From JBDTES01 sp039922435 (GTDB lineage: Bacteria; Patescibacteriota; Saccharimonadia; Saccharimonadales; UBA4665), in NCBI GenBank assembly GCA_039922435.1, contig JBDTES010000018.1:1-64000 (forward strand): a stretch of DNA of 64,000 bases, read 5' to 3'. The notes beneath the pieces are model-generated. The model ran no database searches, was not told the DNA's origin, and was given only the letters and a program-made list of their open reading frames with translations. Within the stretch, counting starts at the first letter, position 1. Every line of letters starts with the position of its first letter. Positions 44,419 to 52,866 of the stretch are shown piece by piece. A program made the position numbers and the translations under genes.

Positions 44419-46056
44419 TTATTTAGCAGCTTTGGCCGAGATTTCTTGACCGAGTATTGGGTGCACTTCCGAAACGGATTCAAGTAGATTTTTACTTAAT
44501 TGGCTCAGGGCTGAATTATTATGAACAGAGATATCCAAGAGCTGCTTAGCACTGAGAGTCAGCTTGAACCGTAACTTGTGACCCAATAGGACTGCGTTTT
44601 GAGCTTCTTTATTACGGCCACTGGCTTGTAGTTTACTGTACAGATCTAGGCTGGCATCGAAACAACTTTCGTATAAATCGCTTAAGTTAGCCTGTTCGAT
44701 AGCTGCAGGGACATCGAACCCGTAGCGAGGTGATAACTCCTGACGATTTGGCTTAAGTCCAATATCCTGTAATTGTAAAAAGGTTAAATATTCAGACAAA
44801 ATATCCCAGGTATAGAATACGTCGATTTTTCCCAGACCGGCCGTACCACCAGCGTAAGCACTTAAGGCGGCTGATTTCTGCTCGTAAGGCCAGTTACTAA
44901 CCAGCCCGTCCAGCTGGTCTAAAGTAGAGCTACTGTAACCGTAGACTATTTCTGGAACTACATCTAGTTCATTACGAGGCCAATAATTTACTAGTGATAT
45001 CGGATTAGTCTCACCATTGTTGTAGGTTTCCTTAAGCCTGGATTTGATAAGTGTAGCTAGGGCTGGGTTATTTGCCTCGGATTGAAAAATCTTTAGGCCA
45101 GCCGGAAAACAGGCGGCCGGTAAAGTCAGGCCGGCCACAGTTTGGGCATCAAAGCCTTTAAGCTGGACTAATAATTTAGCCCTGGTCGCCAAAATATTAT
45201 TAATAATTTTGTTGTAGCTGTTTGTGAGGCCTTTGCCGAGTCGTTTAGGTGTTACGAATTCCGGCGTTTGGGCACTTAGTACATGTTCGAGACTACTTTC
45301 TTCCGTTGGTTGAGGCAAATTGTTTTTAACCGTCTTAACCTGGGTTGGACTTATTGAATTATTAAAAACGGAATTCCTAGCTGCTAGAACCTCGGCCAGA
45401 GATTGAGGATCAGACTGAATCTTGTCATTAGGTTTGACGTCTAAGATATCGGTGATGTAGTCCCATACCTGCTTGAACACTACATCAATATCGTTGTTTG
45501 CGTAGACTATAGGTAGTCCGCGCTGCTTGGCCTCCCAGAGGTAGCCGGCTCTGATACGTTCCAGACGTGCTTCGCTGCTGCTGGGTATCTTTTCCTCGGG
45601 GTAGTCTTTAATTCGTTGCTGTAGAATATTTATTGGTGTATCTAAGACAATCATTAAGTCTGGGTCTTTACCGTTGGTAGAGAACTCAATAATGGCGTTA
45701 ATTTCGTCGTAATCGATTGGGTCGTCTTGGCCGTAGTATTGAATTACGAGGCTAGTTAAGAAACTAGTATCAACTAGACAAATTACGCCTTTAGTAATTG
45801 CCTTTTGAATGGATTCAAGTGTTTGGGAGCGGGCTGCGTTGTCGAGAAGTATTTTGGTACGACCGCTTATAGGTATATTGGGGTTATCTCCTAGTTGATC
45901 GATCGTGTGAACGACTTGGTTGTTCTGAATATTTGGATCGTGCAAGATAGCTACTGGTAGGCCAGCTTTCCGAAGTTGGTAGGCTATCATTTGTAAAATA
46001 TTAGATTTACCGACGCCTTCGATACCTTCAATAACTATGTATTTTCCTTTACTCAT
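44419..46056 (-). CDS. Thymidylate-kinase-like domain fused to a ThyX-like domain (both degenerate)
   Basis: A 545-residue two-part protein. Residues 1-210 are a P-loop kinase of the dTMP kinase type: YIVIEGIEGVGKSN (6-19) and DPDLMIVLDTPINILQQRI. The DR motif after the substrate strand is DT (CLVDTSFLTSL). Residues about 265-545 resemble the long two-lobed ThyX-like proteins: ISLVNYWPRNELDVVPEIVY, ELSPRYGFDVPAAIEQANL (from 440) and EAQNAVLLGHKLRFKLTL. The RHRxxS-type catalytic motif is not recognisable (LQLQDIGLKPNRQ). ThyA is encoded nearby, so this is likely not the main thymidylate synthase. Confidence 0.75.
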   Translation of the reverse strand: MSKGKYIVIEGIEGVGKSNILQMIAYQLRKAGLPVAILHDPNIQNNQVVHTIDQLGDNPNIPISGRTKILLDNAARSQTLESIQKAITKGVICLVDTSFLTSLVIQYYGQDDPIDYDEINAIIEFSTNGKDPDLMIVLDTPINILQQRIKDYPEEKIPSSSEARLERIRAGYLWEAKQRGLPIVYANNDIDVVFKQVWDYITDILDVKPNDKIQSDPQSLAEVLAARNSVFNNSISPTQVKTVKNNLPQPTEESSLEHVLSAQTPEFVTPKRLGKGLTNSYNKIINNILATRAKLLVQLKGFDAQTVAGLTLPAACFPAGLKIFQSEANNPALATLIKSRLKETYNNGETNPISLVNYWPRNELDVVPEIVYGYSSSTLDQLDGLVSNWPYEQKSAALSAYAGGTAGLGKIDVFYTWDILSEYLTFLQLQDIGLKPNRQELSPRYGFDVPAAIEQANLSDLYESCFDASLDLYSKLQASGRNKEAQNAVLLGHKLRFKLTLSAKQLLDISVHNNSALSQLSKNLLESVSEVHPILGQEISAKAAK

Positions 46057-46255
46057 AGCACAAGCCTGGTGTAATTTTACTGTCTGTGAACTGGAGGCAA
46101 ATAACGGTGTGCATTGAGAGTATTCGGTAGATTTGGATATTGATATAGATACTCATTATTACTAAACCCTCCAGGCTCCCGACCAGCCGTTTGATTATAT
46201 TTTACGGTTATGTTCTGACAGTCTGCAAGCTGGGCATACAATTTTACAACTAAAA
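46057..46255. other. Intergenic region upstream of the kinase-ThyX fusion
   Basis: 199 bases between the deaminase-fusion gene and the kinase fusion gene. A TAAAAT lies about 20 bases before the fusion gene ATG. I see no strong hairpin or ORF. Confidence 0.4.
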
Positions 46256-47233
46256 CTAGCTGTTTGTTCGGGCTCGGCGAACTATCTTGCCAACTTTTTC
46301 TAGTAATTCGATAGCAAAACCGTCCGAATGGTCCATCTCAAAAACTACCTCGGTTATGTCTGTTTCGGCTAGCATTCGGCTGCAGTTAGGGCATGGCAAG
46401 AGGTTTATAAATAGCGTCGTATCAGCTAATTTAATGTTTTGCCGCAGTGAATTTATAAGTAGCATTGTCTCGGCGTGCACAGTGTCGTAAAAATTCATAT
46501 CGTTGGGTGGCGAAAAATGTTTTTCTCGCTCACTTCCCTGTAGCATGGCGTAAGTCTGATATGGGACTACTCGGTTGTAGGACGTTGTTAGTAATTTGTA
46601 GCCTTTTGGCGTTTTACTACCTAAGACGGCTCCAGTTTGAAAGCTGTGGTCAAATGATTGCCTAGCACTGGCCTTGGCTAGGTTTATCATTTCTGATTCT
46701 GTCAAAACCGATTTTTCTTTTACAAGCTCATCGAAAGTACTGGAAGTAAGTTTGTCCATGTCGGCGGCATAACTAATAGCTTCTAACTCATCGACGAACG
46801 GCGAGACTAGCTCGTAATCTGCCTTCTGTTGAGCTAGAACGTAATACTCTGGTCGCAGGTGAAATGACCGGCGCCAAGAGCCGTTGATACCAACAATGTG
46901 TTTAAATTGAAGCTTTTCTAGGACGTGTGGTAAATTGCGTTGAAAATAGGAGATTGTGTAAAGCTTATTGGACGACGTTGAAGAACCAATCTGATCGACA
47001 AACCTTTGAATCGATGCTTGCTCAAGCATTCGAAATTGCGGTTGATCCTCGAACCCGTCAACAAACGGCTCTTTAGCAATACCTAGTAATATATTACCCT
47101 TAGGAAGATAAGTTTTGATCAATTGCTTTAACCTAGCCTGAGATAACTGACGTGGGGCGATAATAAAGATTGCCTGCAAATCTTTTAAAGGCTTTTTGCT
47201 ACCGAAAGCGACTTCGTTCCAATCAAAATTCAT
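46256..47233 (-). CDS. Deoxycytidylate-deaminase-like protein with an N-terminal unknown domain
   Basis: A 325-residue fusion. Residues about 180-325 are a zinc-dependent cytidine/dCMP deaminase domain: VHAETMLLIN (His-Ala-Glu) and LPCPNCSRMLAE (PCxxC). The first 170 or so residues have a Rossmann-like pattern (DLQAIFIIAPRQLSQARLKQ, GNILLGIAKEPFVDGF) but no family I can name. The gene overlaps the HIT gene by 4 bases, so deamination of a nucleotide or nucleotide-linked intermediate may follow HIT activity in one pathway. Confidence 0.8.
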   Translation of the reverse strand: MNFDWNEVAFGSKKPLKDLQAIFIIAPRQLSQARLKQLIKTYLPKGNILLGIAKEPFVDGFEDQPQFRMLEQASIQRFVDQIGSSTSSNKLYTISYFQRNLPHVLEKLQFKHIVGINGSWRRSFHLRPEYYVLAQQKADYELVSPFVDELEAISYAADMDKLTSSTFDELVKEKSVLTESEMINLAKASARQSFDHSFQTGAVLGSKTPKGYKLLTTSYNRVVPYQTYAMLQGSEREKHFSPPNDMNFYDTVHAETMLLINSLRQNIKLADTTLFINLLPCPNCSRMLAETDITEVVFEMDHSDGFAIELLEKVGKIVRRARTNS

Positions 47234-47766
47234 AAGTTACCGTCACTATACTTTTCGTCAAATTTAGTACTCAAGCGATCAATCTTTTTGGATCTTTCTT
47301 TGTACAGCGAAGCATTTTCGACAGGTGTATTGGCAAGTTTGCGGTAATTCCAGACACTGAGGTCGGGTGAATCAAATGGGACACAATGGAAGTGTATGTG
47401 TTCAACCGTGCTTTGAGCCGAACTACCCTCCTTTTGAATGAATTGGACTCCCTTGGCGCCGTGGACATCGCGGATTAGCTTCTTGGCGATATACATAAAT
47501 TTGCGGATCGTTTCCCACTCCAATGGAGTCAAACCTTTTACAGAGGTTACATGACGCTTCGGTATAATCATAAAATGACCGTCGACATAGGCAAATAGTG
47601 CTACCGCCATAACGATGCCGTTTTGTTCGTAGAAGACGTATTTAGAGTTGAGGTCGCAGAAAACACACTTGCCAACATTCTGCCATATCTCGTCATACTT
47701 ATTGTTAAAACGGGCATCACGGTACAACTCTTGCTTCTTCTTATCTTCTGCCGACGATGACATCAA
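47230..47766 (-). CDS. HIT family nucleotide hydrolase/transferase
   Basis: A 178-residue protein with the histidine triad EHIHFHCVPF (about residues 126-135) and a zinc-type CVFCDLN near the N-terminus. Other HIT signatures are GHFMIIPKRHVTSVKGLTPL. HIT proteins cleave or transfer nucleoside monophosphates from dinucleotides or nucleotidyl conjugates. It overlaps both neighbours by 4 bases within the operon. Confidence 0.9.
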   Translation of the reverse strand: MMSSSAEDKKKQELYRDARFNNKYDEIWQNVGKCVFCDLNSKYVFYEQNGIVMAVALFAYVDGHFMIIPKRHVTSVKGLTPLEWETIRKFMYIAKKLIRDVHGAKGVQFIQKEGSSAQSTVEHIHFHCVPFDSPDLSVWNYRKLANTPVENASLYKERSKKIDRLSTKFDEKYSDGNL

Positions 47767-48320
47767 TGCTCCTTGAGTGGTTCTTTGCGCAAGTCCATGA
47801 AGTCTTTAAAGACGTTGCCTAGTTCGCCGCCGATTGCCCGCTGAACAATCTTGGTAGTAGAGAGAGCGGTTGACTGACGGTCAACTACTTCGACTTTACC
47901 ACCGTACTTAGTGACAGTTTTATATTCTTTCGACTCTTTATAATTAGCTGCCCAATCTTCGCGGACAGTTATGAAGACGTCTGGCTGCAAAAGCCCGAGT
48001 GTTGGGGTGCAACTTGGCTCAGGCAAGATAGTAACGAAATCAACGCTCCGGAGGTAAGTCAACATTTCAGCACGAATCATTTCGTCTAGGATGGGTTTAT
48101 TGGGTCCTTTAACCTTGCGAATCGCTAAGTTACTACTAACCCCGACTACTAAAATATCGGCTTTCTTCTTGGCTTCTTCCATATATCGACATTGTCCAAC
48201 GTGCAGCAGATCCCACGAGCCAGCCGTGAATACTACGGTTTTGCCTTTAGCTTGCAAGGCTTCGCGGAGCGTCATCAAATCACCCATGCTAATCAGTCGT
48301 TTCTTCCAAGTACTCGACAT
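47763..48320 (-). CDS. Cytidylyltransferase-like nucleotidyltransferase
   Basis: A 185-residue Rossmann nucleotidyltransferase. The HxGH motif is HVGQ (GSWDLLHVGQCRYMEEAKKK), with Gln replacing the second His. IRKVKGPNKPILDEMIRAEM and the STTKIV (ISSTxI-like) segment complete the active site. Such enzymes join CMP or AMP to a phosphorylated small molecule. The product could be a substrate for the HIT and deaminase proteins. Its partner upstream is an APH-like kinase. Confidence 0.87.
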   Translation of the reverse strand: MSSTWKKRLISMGDLMTLREALQAKGKTVVFTAGSWDLLHVGQCRYMEEAKKKADILVVGVSSNLAIRKVKGPNKPILDEMIRAEMLTYLRSVDFVTILPEPSCTPTLGLLQPDVFITVREDWAANYKESKEYKTVTKYGGKVEVVDRQSTALSTTKIVQRAIGGELGNVFKDFMDLRKEPLKEH

Positions 48321-48346
48321 TATTAAGCCCTCATTTATTTAGTTAA

Positions 48347-49327
48347 CTATATTCTAGCATTTTTTGGAGTTCTGACCAGCAAACCACGGTTTAGTAAGAA
48401 TGCCTGCGTTCGATTATAGTGTTCATTTTGATGCAGTGATTCATAAGGATTATGCAGCAGAAACTTATAGAAATCGTGAAGCATAAAAAAGTTAGTCATA
48501 ACCTGGAGTAATTGTTTATCTACCCCTTTGCCACCACCTCGTTTGATGTAGCCGGATTGCAAAAAGTATTTGAGTACTTGGGTAGGGCGCTTGTACTTAC
48601 AATCAACTAGTAGAAACGCTAGGGTCCTAGCGATATCAAGCATAGGTGATCCCCAGGCTACTTTTTCGAAATCTAAAATACCACTAACCTTTAATTTTGT
48701 TGTTCCGCTAAACAAGATGTTACCCCGAACGAAATCTAAGTGGAGCGGTTGTTGATTATCGTGCCTATCTAACTCCGCTAGTAGGTTATCGTATAACCAC
48801 ACCGAACTATCCAGTTCTAGTCCGAGCTTTTGATTTATCGATTCTTGGACCCCCGGTTGATTGAAATATTGAGTCATTCTAGCAAGTAACTGGTGGTAGT
48901 TTTCGGTTGCTAAGTCTAAGTCATGCCGCTTGAGGGGTAAGATAGCTTTATGGAGGTTTGCCATGGCTTCACCAAGTAGTTTGATGTGTTCCATAGTGTA
49001 GGCTTCCCAGGATATAGTGTGACCTGGTAGGTAGTTATAGAGTGAGCCGTAACCGATAGAATTACTTGACTCTAAGCGTATTATTCTCGGATCAATCGTT
49101 TGTCTGGCCGGTAAACCATAATGGGCAGCATAATCAGCCACGTAGTTTGCGTTCTTAATCTGTTTTAATACCCCTGGCTCGCGTTTGTATAAAATTAGAT
49201 TACATTTATTGCCGTTAGTATCTGTAAATGCGTAGTTGTGGTTACGATAGCCTATTTGAGCTGGTTTTATCTCGACCGCTTGTCGCCCATACTTCGAAAT
49301 TATCGCCTCTATTGCCTCGTCATCCAT
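48347..49327 (-). CDS. APH/choline-kinase-like phosphotransferase
   Basis: A 326-residue protein from ATG 49327 (MDDEAIEAII). It has an APH fold with the catalytic loop LHLDFVRGNILF and the metal motif GILDFEKVAWGSPMLDIART. It would phosphorylate a small hydroxylated molecule (homoserine-, choline- or sugar-like). The start with a TACAAT (49338-49343) 10 bases upstream is preferred over the ATG 20 codons earlier, which lies inside the thyA 5' end. First gene of the kinase-nucleotidyltransferase-HIT-deaminase operon. Confidence 0.85.
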   Translation of the reverse strand: MDDEAIEAIISKYGRQAVEIKPAQIGYRNHNYAFTDTNGNKCNLILYKREPGVLKQIKNANYVADYAAHYGLPARQTIDPRIIRLESSNSIGYGSLYNYLPGHTISWEAYTMEHIKLLGEAMANLHKAILPLKRHDLDLATENYHQLLARMTQYFNQPGVQESINQKLGLELDSSVWLYDNLLAELDRHDNQQPLHLDFVRGNILFSGTTKLKVSGILDFEKVAWGSPMLDIARTLAFLLVDCKYKRPTQVLKYFLQSGYIKRGGGKGVDKQLLQVMTNFFMLHDFYKFLLHNPYESLHQNEHYNRTQAFLLNRGLLVRTPKNARI

Positions 49328-49338
49328 CTGCTTATAAA

Positions 49339-49368
49339 TTGTACACGGACATACGATTTGTCTATAAT
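49339..49368 (+). promoter_or_regulatory. thyA promoter
   Basis: TTGTAC, an 18-base spacer and TATAAT. The hexamer ends 10 bases before ATG 49379 and touches ATG 49370. The same 42-base gap also carries the divergent TACAAT promoter of the kinase gene. Confidence 0.62.
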
Positions 49369-49369
49369 A

Positions 49370-50188
49370 ATGAATGTAATGACACACCCGGAGTACGAAT
49401 ATCTTAAGTTGATGGCCACAATTTTAAAGGATGGCCGAACCAAGCCGACGCGCGGTATCCATGATGTTAAAGCAGTTTTTGGTCAACAAATTAGGTTTGA
49501 TATGCGCCAGGGTTTTCCGCTGCTGACGACCAAAAAGATGCCATTTAAGACATTGCTACATGAACTGTTTTGGTTTATTTCTGGGAATTCCGATATTAAA
49601 TACTTACACGAACACAAGATTCATTATTGGGATGATTTTGCCGCTGGACGACCTGACCTTGGCCGGGTTTATGGTGTTCAGTGGCGACACTGGCAGCGGC
49701 CTGATGGTAGCGAATTCGATCAACTAGCTTGGGCGATTAATGAGATTAAAACTAACCCAAACTCGAAAGCTATAATTGTCAGTGCTTGGAATGCTGGCGA
49801 GCTTAAGGAAATGCGTTTGCCACCATGTCACACAATGTTTCAGTTTGATGTTACCAAGGGTAAGCTACGGATGCAGTTATACCAGCGCTCATCTGATGTT
49901 TATTTAGGTTTGCCGTTTAATATTGCCCAATATGCCATGCTACTTCATATGGTGGCTTATTTAACAGATTTAGAGCCCCGCGAGTTGATTGTTTCGATTG
50001 GTAGTGCTCATTTGTATAAAAACCATCTAGAACAGGCTAAGGAACAGTTACAACGTAAGCCCTTCCCCTTCCCACAACTAAAACTTAGCGGCAAGGTAAC
50101 GTCAATCGATGATTTTACCGAAGATAATTTTACGCTCGAAAACTATCAAGCTCACCCGCACATCAAGGCTGATTTAGTCGTTTTGTAG
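49370..50188 (+). CDS. thyA: Thymidylate synthase ThyA
   Basis: A folate-dependent thymidylate synthase of about 270 residues. Visible motifs are GFPLLTTKKMPFKTLLHELFW, the catalytic Cys in LPPCHTMFQF, QLYQRSSDVYLGLPFNIAQYA and ISIGSAHLYKNH-type sequence. It converts dUMP to dTMP with methylene-THF; folA at 43.9 kb recycles the folate. ATG 49379 (MTHPEYEYL) is the likelier start because the -10 box is so close; an in-frame ATG at 49370 is possible. The much longer upstream frame overlaps the kinase gene and is not supported. Confidence 0.96.
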   Translation: MNVMTHPEYEYLKLMATILKDGRTKPTRGIHDVKAVFGQQIRFDMRQGFPLLTTKKMPFKTLLHELFWFISGNSDIKYLHEHKIHYWDDFAAGRPDLGRVYGVQWRHWQRPDGSEFDQLAWAINEIKTNPNSKAIIVSAWNAGELKEMRLPPCHTMFQFDVTKGKLRMQLYQRSSDVYLGLPFNIAQYAMLLHMVAYLTDLEPRELIVSIGSAHLYKNHLEQAKEQLQRKPFPFPQLKLSGKVTSIDDFTEDNFTLENYQAHPHIKADLVVL

Positions 50189-51364
50189 CTTCTCCTTTTT
50201 AGAACTAACAACTAAGTTCTGATAAACGCCCAAGTGTTCCGTAACCATCCTGTCTAGTGTGAACCGAGACTCGAAAGCTCCTCGGCATAATAGGCGATCA
50301 ATCTCTTCAATTCTAGAGATAGCCGCGCTTAATCCAGTAATTGTTTCATTCTCAGTTGATTCATTTTTAACGATGATACCAGTTTTATTATTAGTAATAA
50401 CCTCGGGGATAGCACCATTGTTCAGGCCGATAACTGGCGTGCCACAGGCTAGCGCCTCGATTAGAACCATTCCGAATGGTTCATTAAATATAGAAGGCAC
50501 AATTAGGGCCGTTGCGTTGCCAAGGAAGTCCTGTTTAGCCGAATCATCCTTAATAAAACCGACGTATTCAATATCTTTCTCAATTTGAGGTAGGATTTTG
50601 GTTTGCCAATAGTTATCCTTATCGGACCCGGCGTAATGTTTGCCGGCAATTTTTAGCTTGTAGGTAGAGTCTGGGTGGTTTGAATTATATTTTTTAACAG
50701 CCGCAATAGCCAGATGCACGCCCTTTGACTCAATAATCCGTCCTAAATAGGCGATATAGCGCCCGTTTGGATGAGTATTTAGCGTAAATTGGTCTTTGTC
50801 TAAGCCGTGATAAATATTACCAACCCAATTAGTGTCTAGTGGCATTGTCTGGCGCTGAGCCTGAGACATTGAAATCCAATTGAGGTAACTATATTTAGGG
50901 AATACGTTCTTGTATTTGACCAAAAAATTGAAGGGGTCGTGATGCGTAAATACTACTGGCCGCTGACAAAAACTGGCGAACGGCAGAGCAATGTCTTCTT
51001 CGTTAGTATAGATGTGAACGATATCAAGTTCGCCACGGTTAGCAGCACTATAGGCGTTAGCAATTAGCTCGCTCTGGACTTGCCGGGCTAGGGTTACGAA
51101 GGTAAATGGATGTTTCTTGAGGAGATCGAGATAATTATCGCCGCGCCCATCAAGCTCACGTTCGAAGTAACTCAGGTCAGCTGTAAGTTTCTTGGCCTTA
51201 GTCTCAACTGGTCCCGGTGTATATAGCGTTACCTCGTGACCGAGGCTTTGTAATCCATTAGCCAATGTAAGTGCTAGCCTAGCTGGCGAAAAGATGACAT
51301 TCGGAAGTATCTCCCGATGCATAAAAATATGCGGGACAACTAGGCCAATTCTAAGTGGTTTCAA
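50174..51364 (-). CDS. GT4 glycosyltransferase
   Basis: A 396-residue GT-B glycosyltransferase. The N-terminus LRIGLVVPHIFMHREILPNV, the GRIIESKGVHLAIAAVKKY segment and NEPFGMVLIEALACGTPVIG are typical of sucrose-synthase-like and mannosyl GT4 enzymes. Acceptor unknown. A small acidic protein gene ends 2 bases before its ATG, so the two are coupled. The 3' end overlaps thyA by 15 bases. Confidence 0.87.
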   Translation of the reverse strand: MKPLRIGLVVPHIFMHREILPNVIFSPARLALTLANGLQSLGHEVTLYTPGPVETKAKKLTADLSYFERELDGRGDNYLDLLKKHPFTFVTLARQVQSELIANAYSAANRGELDIVHIYTNEEDIALPFASFCQRPVVFTHHDPFNFLVKYKNVFPKYSYLNWISMSQAQRQTMPLDTNWVGNIYHGLDKDQFTLNTHPNGRYIAYLGRIIESKGVHLAIAAVKKYNSNHPDSTYKLKIAGKHYAGSDKDNYWQTKILPQIEKDIEYVGFIKDDSAKQDFLGNATALIVPSIFNEPFGMVLIEALACGTPVIGLNNGAIPEVITNNKTGIIVKNESTENETITGLSAAISRIEEIDRLLCRGAFESRFTLDRMVTEHLGVYQNLVVSSKKEKLQND

Positions 51365-51366
51365 GC

Positions 51367-51474
51367 CTACTCTTCGTCTTTTTCGTCCAAGAAGCTGAGA
51401 TCGATTTCTTCATCTTGGCCGGTTTCATCACCGTAGTATCCGTCGGGGTTATCAGTTGAATTGTCTTGTGCCAT
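51367..51474 (-). CDS. 35-residue acidic protein upstream of the glycosyltransferase
   Basis: A short ORF with an excellent ribosome binding site (AAGGAGG, 4 bases before the ATG). It encodes a very acidic peptide (MAQDNSTDNPDGYYGDETGQ, then DEEIDLSFLDEKDEE). Its stop is 2 bases from the next start. No homologue is known to me. The strong translation signal and coupling indicate a real gene, perhaps a small partner of the glycosyltransferase. Confidence 0.7.
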   Translation of the reverse strand: MAQDNSTDNPDGYYGDETGQDEEIDLSFLDEKDEE

Positions 51475-51617
51475 CTTGCCTCCTTAGACTCTAGTATTCG
51501 GGTAGCTCGCTAGCCTAAAAACCTACTAACTTATAGGGTGATTCTATCGGTATTTATCGGGTTTGTAAAGAATCTAAAAGTTTTGTTATACCAGACCGAG
51601 GTTCAACATTGAAGTTG

Positions 51618-52589
51618 CTACTCGGTAGTCGATACAGAAATACTTGGGCCCATAGTGGTTGTGACGTGGACAGCTTTGACGTAATTGCCTTTAACGCTGG
51701 CTGGCTTAGCTGAACGAATACTGGTCATAACTGCTTGGCCGTTTTGTAATAGTTTGCTACCACCAAAGCTAACCTTGCCAATAGCCAAATGGACAATTCC
51801 GGTGCTATCAACTCGGTATTCCACTCGACCAGCTTTAGACTCCTGAACGGCCTTAGCAACATCGGTTGTCACAGTACCACTCTTAGGGTTTGGCATTAAA
51901 CCGCGAGGACCTAGTAAGCGGGCGTATCTACCAAGTTTTGCCATGTTAGCCGGGGTACTAACTAGGATATCAAAGTCGATCGAGCCTTTTTCGAGTCGTT
52001 TCGATATCTCATCAACACCTGATAAGTCGGCACCATCAATTTTATCATCGGTAAAGACGGCCACCCGGACAGATTTGCCGGTACCAGCTGGCAAAACTAA
52101 GTTAGCACGAATGTTTTGATCAGCCTGACGTGGATCGACGCCCAAGTTAACGTGTAGCTCAACGCTAGCGTCAAATTTGACACTACTAGTTTTAGTAGCT
52201 AGCTCGAGAGCCTCCTTAAGACTATAGGTCTTGCTGGCTTCAATTAGCTCGGCTGACTTGCGGTAACCCTTACTACGTCGCTCTAGACGGCTGCGAGTAG
52301 GTTTGACGGGCTGCTTAGGCTTAGATTCGGCTTCAGCTTGGTCTTCGTCACGGTGTTGTTGGCGCTCGAGCTTTTCGACCTTTTCTTCGGCTTCAGCTTG
52401 GCCCTTAGCACTGCGTTTGCCGGCTTTGGTAGTCTTTACTTCTTCCCGGACGTCTTGATCGCTAGTTTCAGAATCTTCTTTAGTATACCCATTGATTGCC
52501 TCCTGTATTTCTGCAACTGTATCCTTTGCAGTAACTTCTAGTTTAAGCGCCTGTGCCTCTTTTAGTAAATCTGCTTTGGCTTTTGCCAT
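51618..52589 (-). CDS. rplA: 50S ribosomal protein L1 with N-terminal extension
   Basis: A 323-residue protein. The L1 domain occupies about residues 100-323 (FDASVELHVNLGVDPRQADQ, LGRYARLLGPRGLMPNPKSG and KAGRVEYRVDSTGIVHLAIG). The first 95 or so residues are an extra, highly charged segment; its start (KADLLKEAQALKLEVTAKDT) resembles a SAP/Rho-N helix pair, then a Glu/Lys/Gln-rich linker. L1 binds 23S rRNA at the E-site stalk and represses its own operon. Confidence 0.95.
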   Translation of the reverse strand: MAKAKADLLKEAQALKLEVTAKDTVAEIQEAINGYTKEDSETSDQDVREEVKTTKAGKRSAKGQAEAEEKVEKLERQQHRDEDQAEAESKPKQPVKPTRSRLERRSKGYRKSAELIEASKTYSLKEALELATKTSSVKFDASVELHVNLGVDPRQADQNIRANLVLPAGTGKSVRVAVFTDDKIDGADLSGVDEISKRLEKGSIDFDILVSTPANMAKLGRYARLLGPRGLMPNPKSGTVTTDVAKAVQESKAGRVEYRVDSTGIVHLAIGKVSFGGSKLLQNGQAVMTSIRSAKPASVKGNYVKAVHVTTTMGPSISVSTTE

Positions 52590-52661
52590 ATCTTTCCTCC
52601 TCGTGGTACGAATGAGCTATTCCTAACTCTCCCACAAATTAAATAATTTTAAATATTATAC

Positions 52662-52865
52662 TCAAAGCCCTCGTGATATTGGTAATTTGACAGGATCAAA
52701 GGCATTTGGGTTAGCTGCTATAGTTTTCATAACTTGTCTAGAAATTGCTCTAATAACGTTACTACCTTGATTCTCATCGCATGCTAATTGCTGTGCTAAC
52801 CCTAGCAGATCTAGTTTGTCAAAAACTTGCTCTGGTGACAAGTGCTCGCCAGCTTGTTGGGTCAT
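52662..52865 (-). CDS. Small unknown protein between rplK and rplA
   Basis: A 67-residue helical protein from MTQQAGEHLSPEQVFDKL. It starts just after the rplK stop; an upstream in-frame start at 52877 overlaps rplK. Function unknown. rplK and rplA are usually adjacent, so this is an insertion into the operon. Confidence 0.6.
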   Translation of the reverse strand: MTQQAGEHLSPEQVFDKLDLLGLAQQLACDENQGSNVIRAISRQVMKTIAANPNAFDPVKLPISRGL

Positions 52866-52866
52866 G

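Noticed and set aside
49238..49369. N-terminal extension of ThyA of about 44 residues
   Set aside because: The extension lies inside the divergent kinase gene and upstream of the thyA promoter; ThyA homology starts at MTHPEYEYL.
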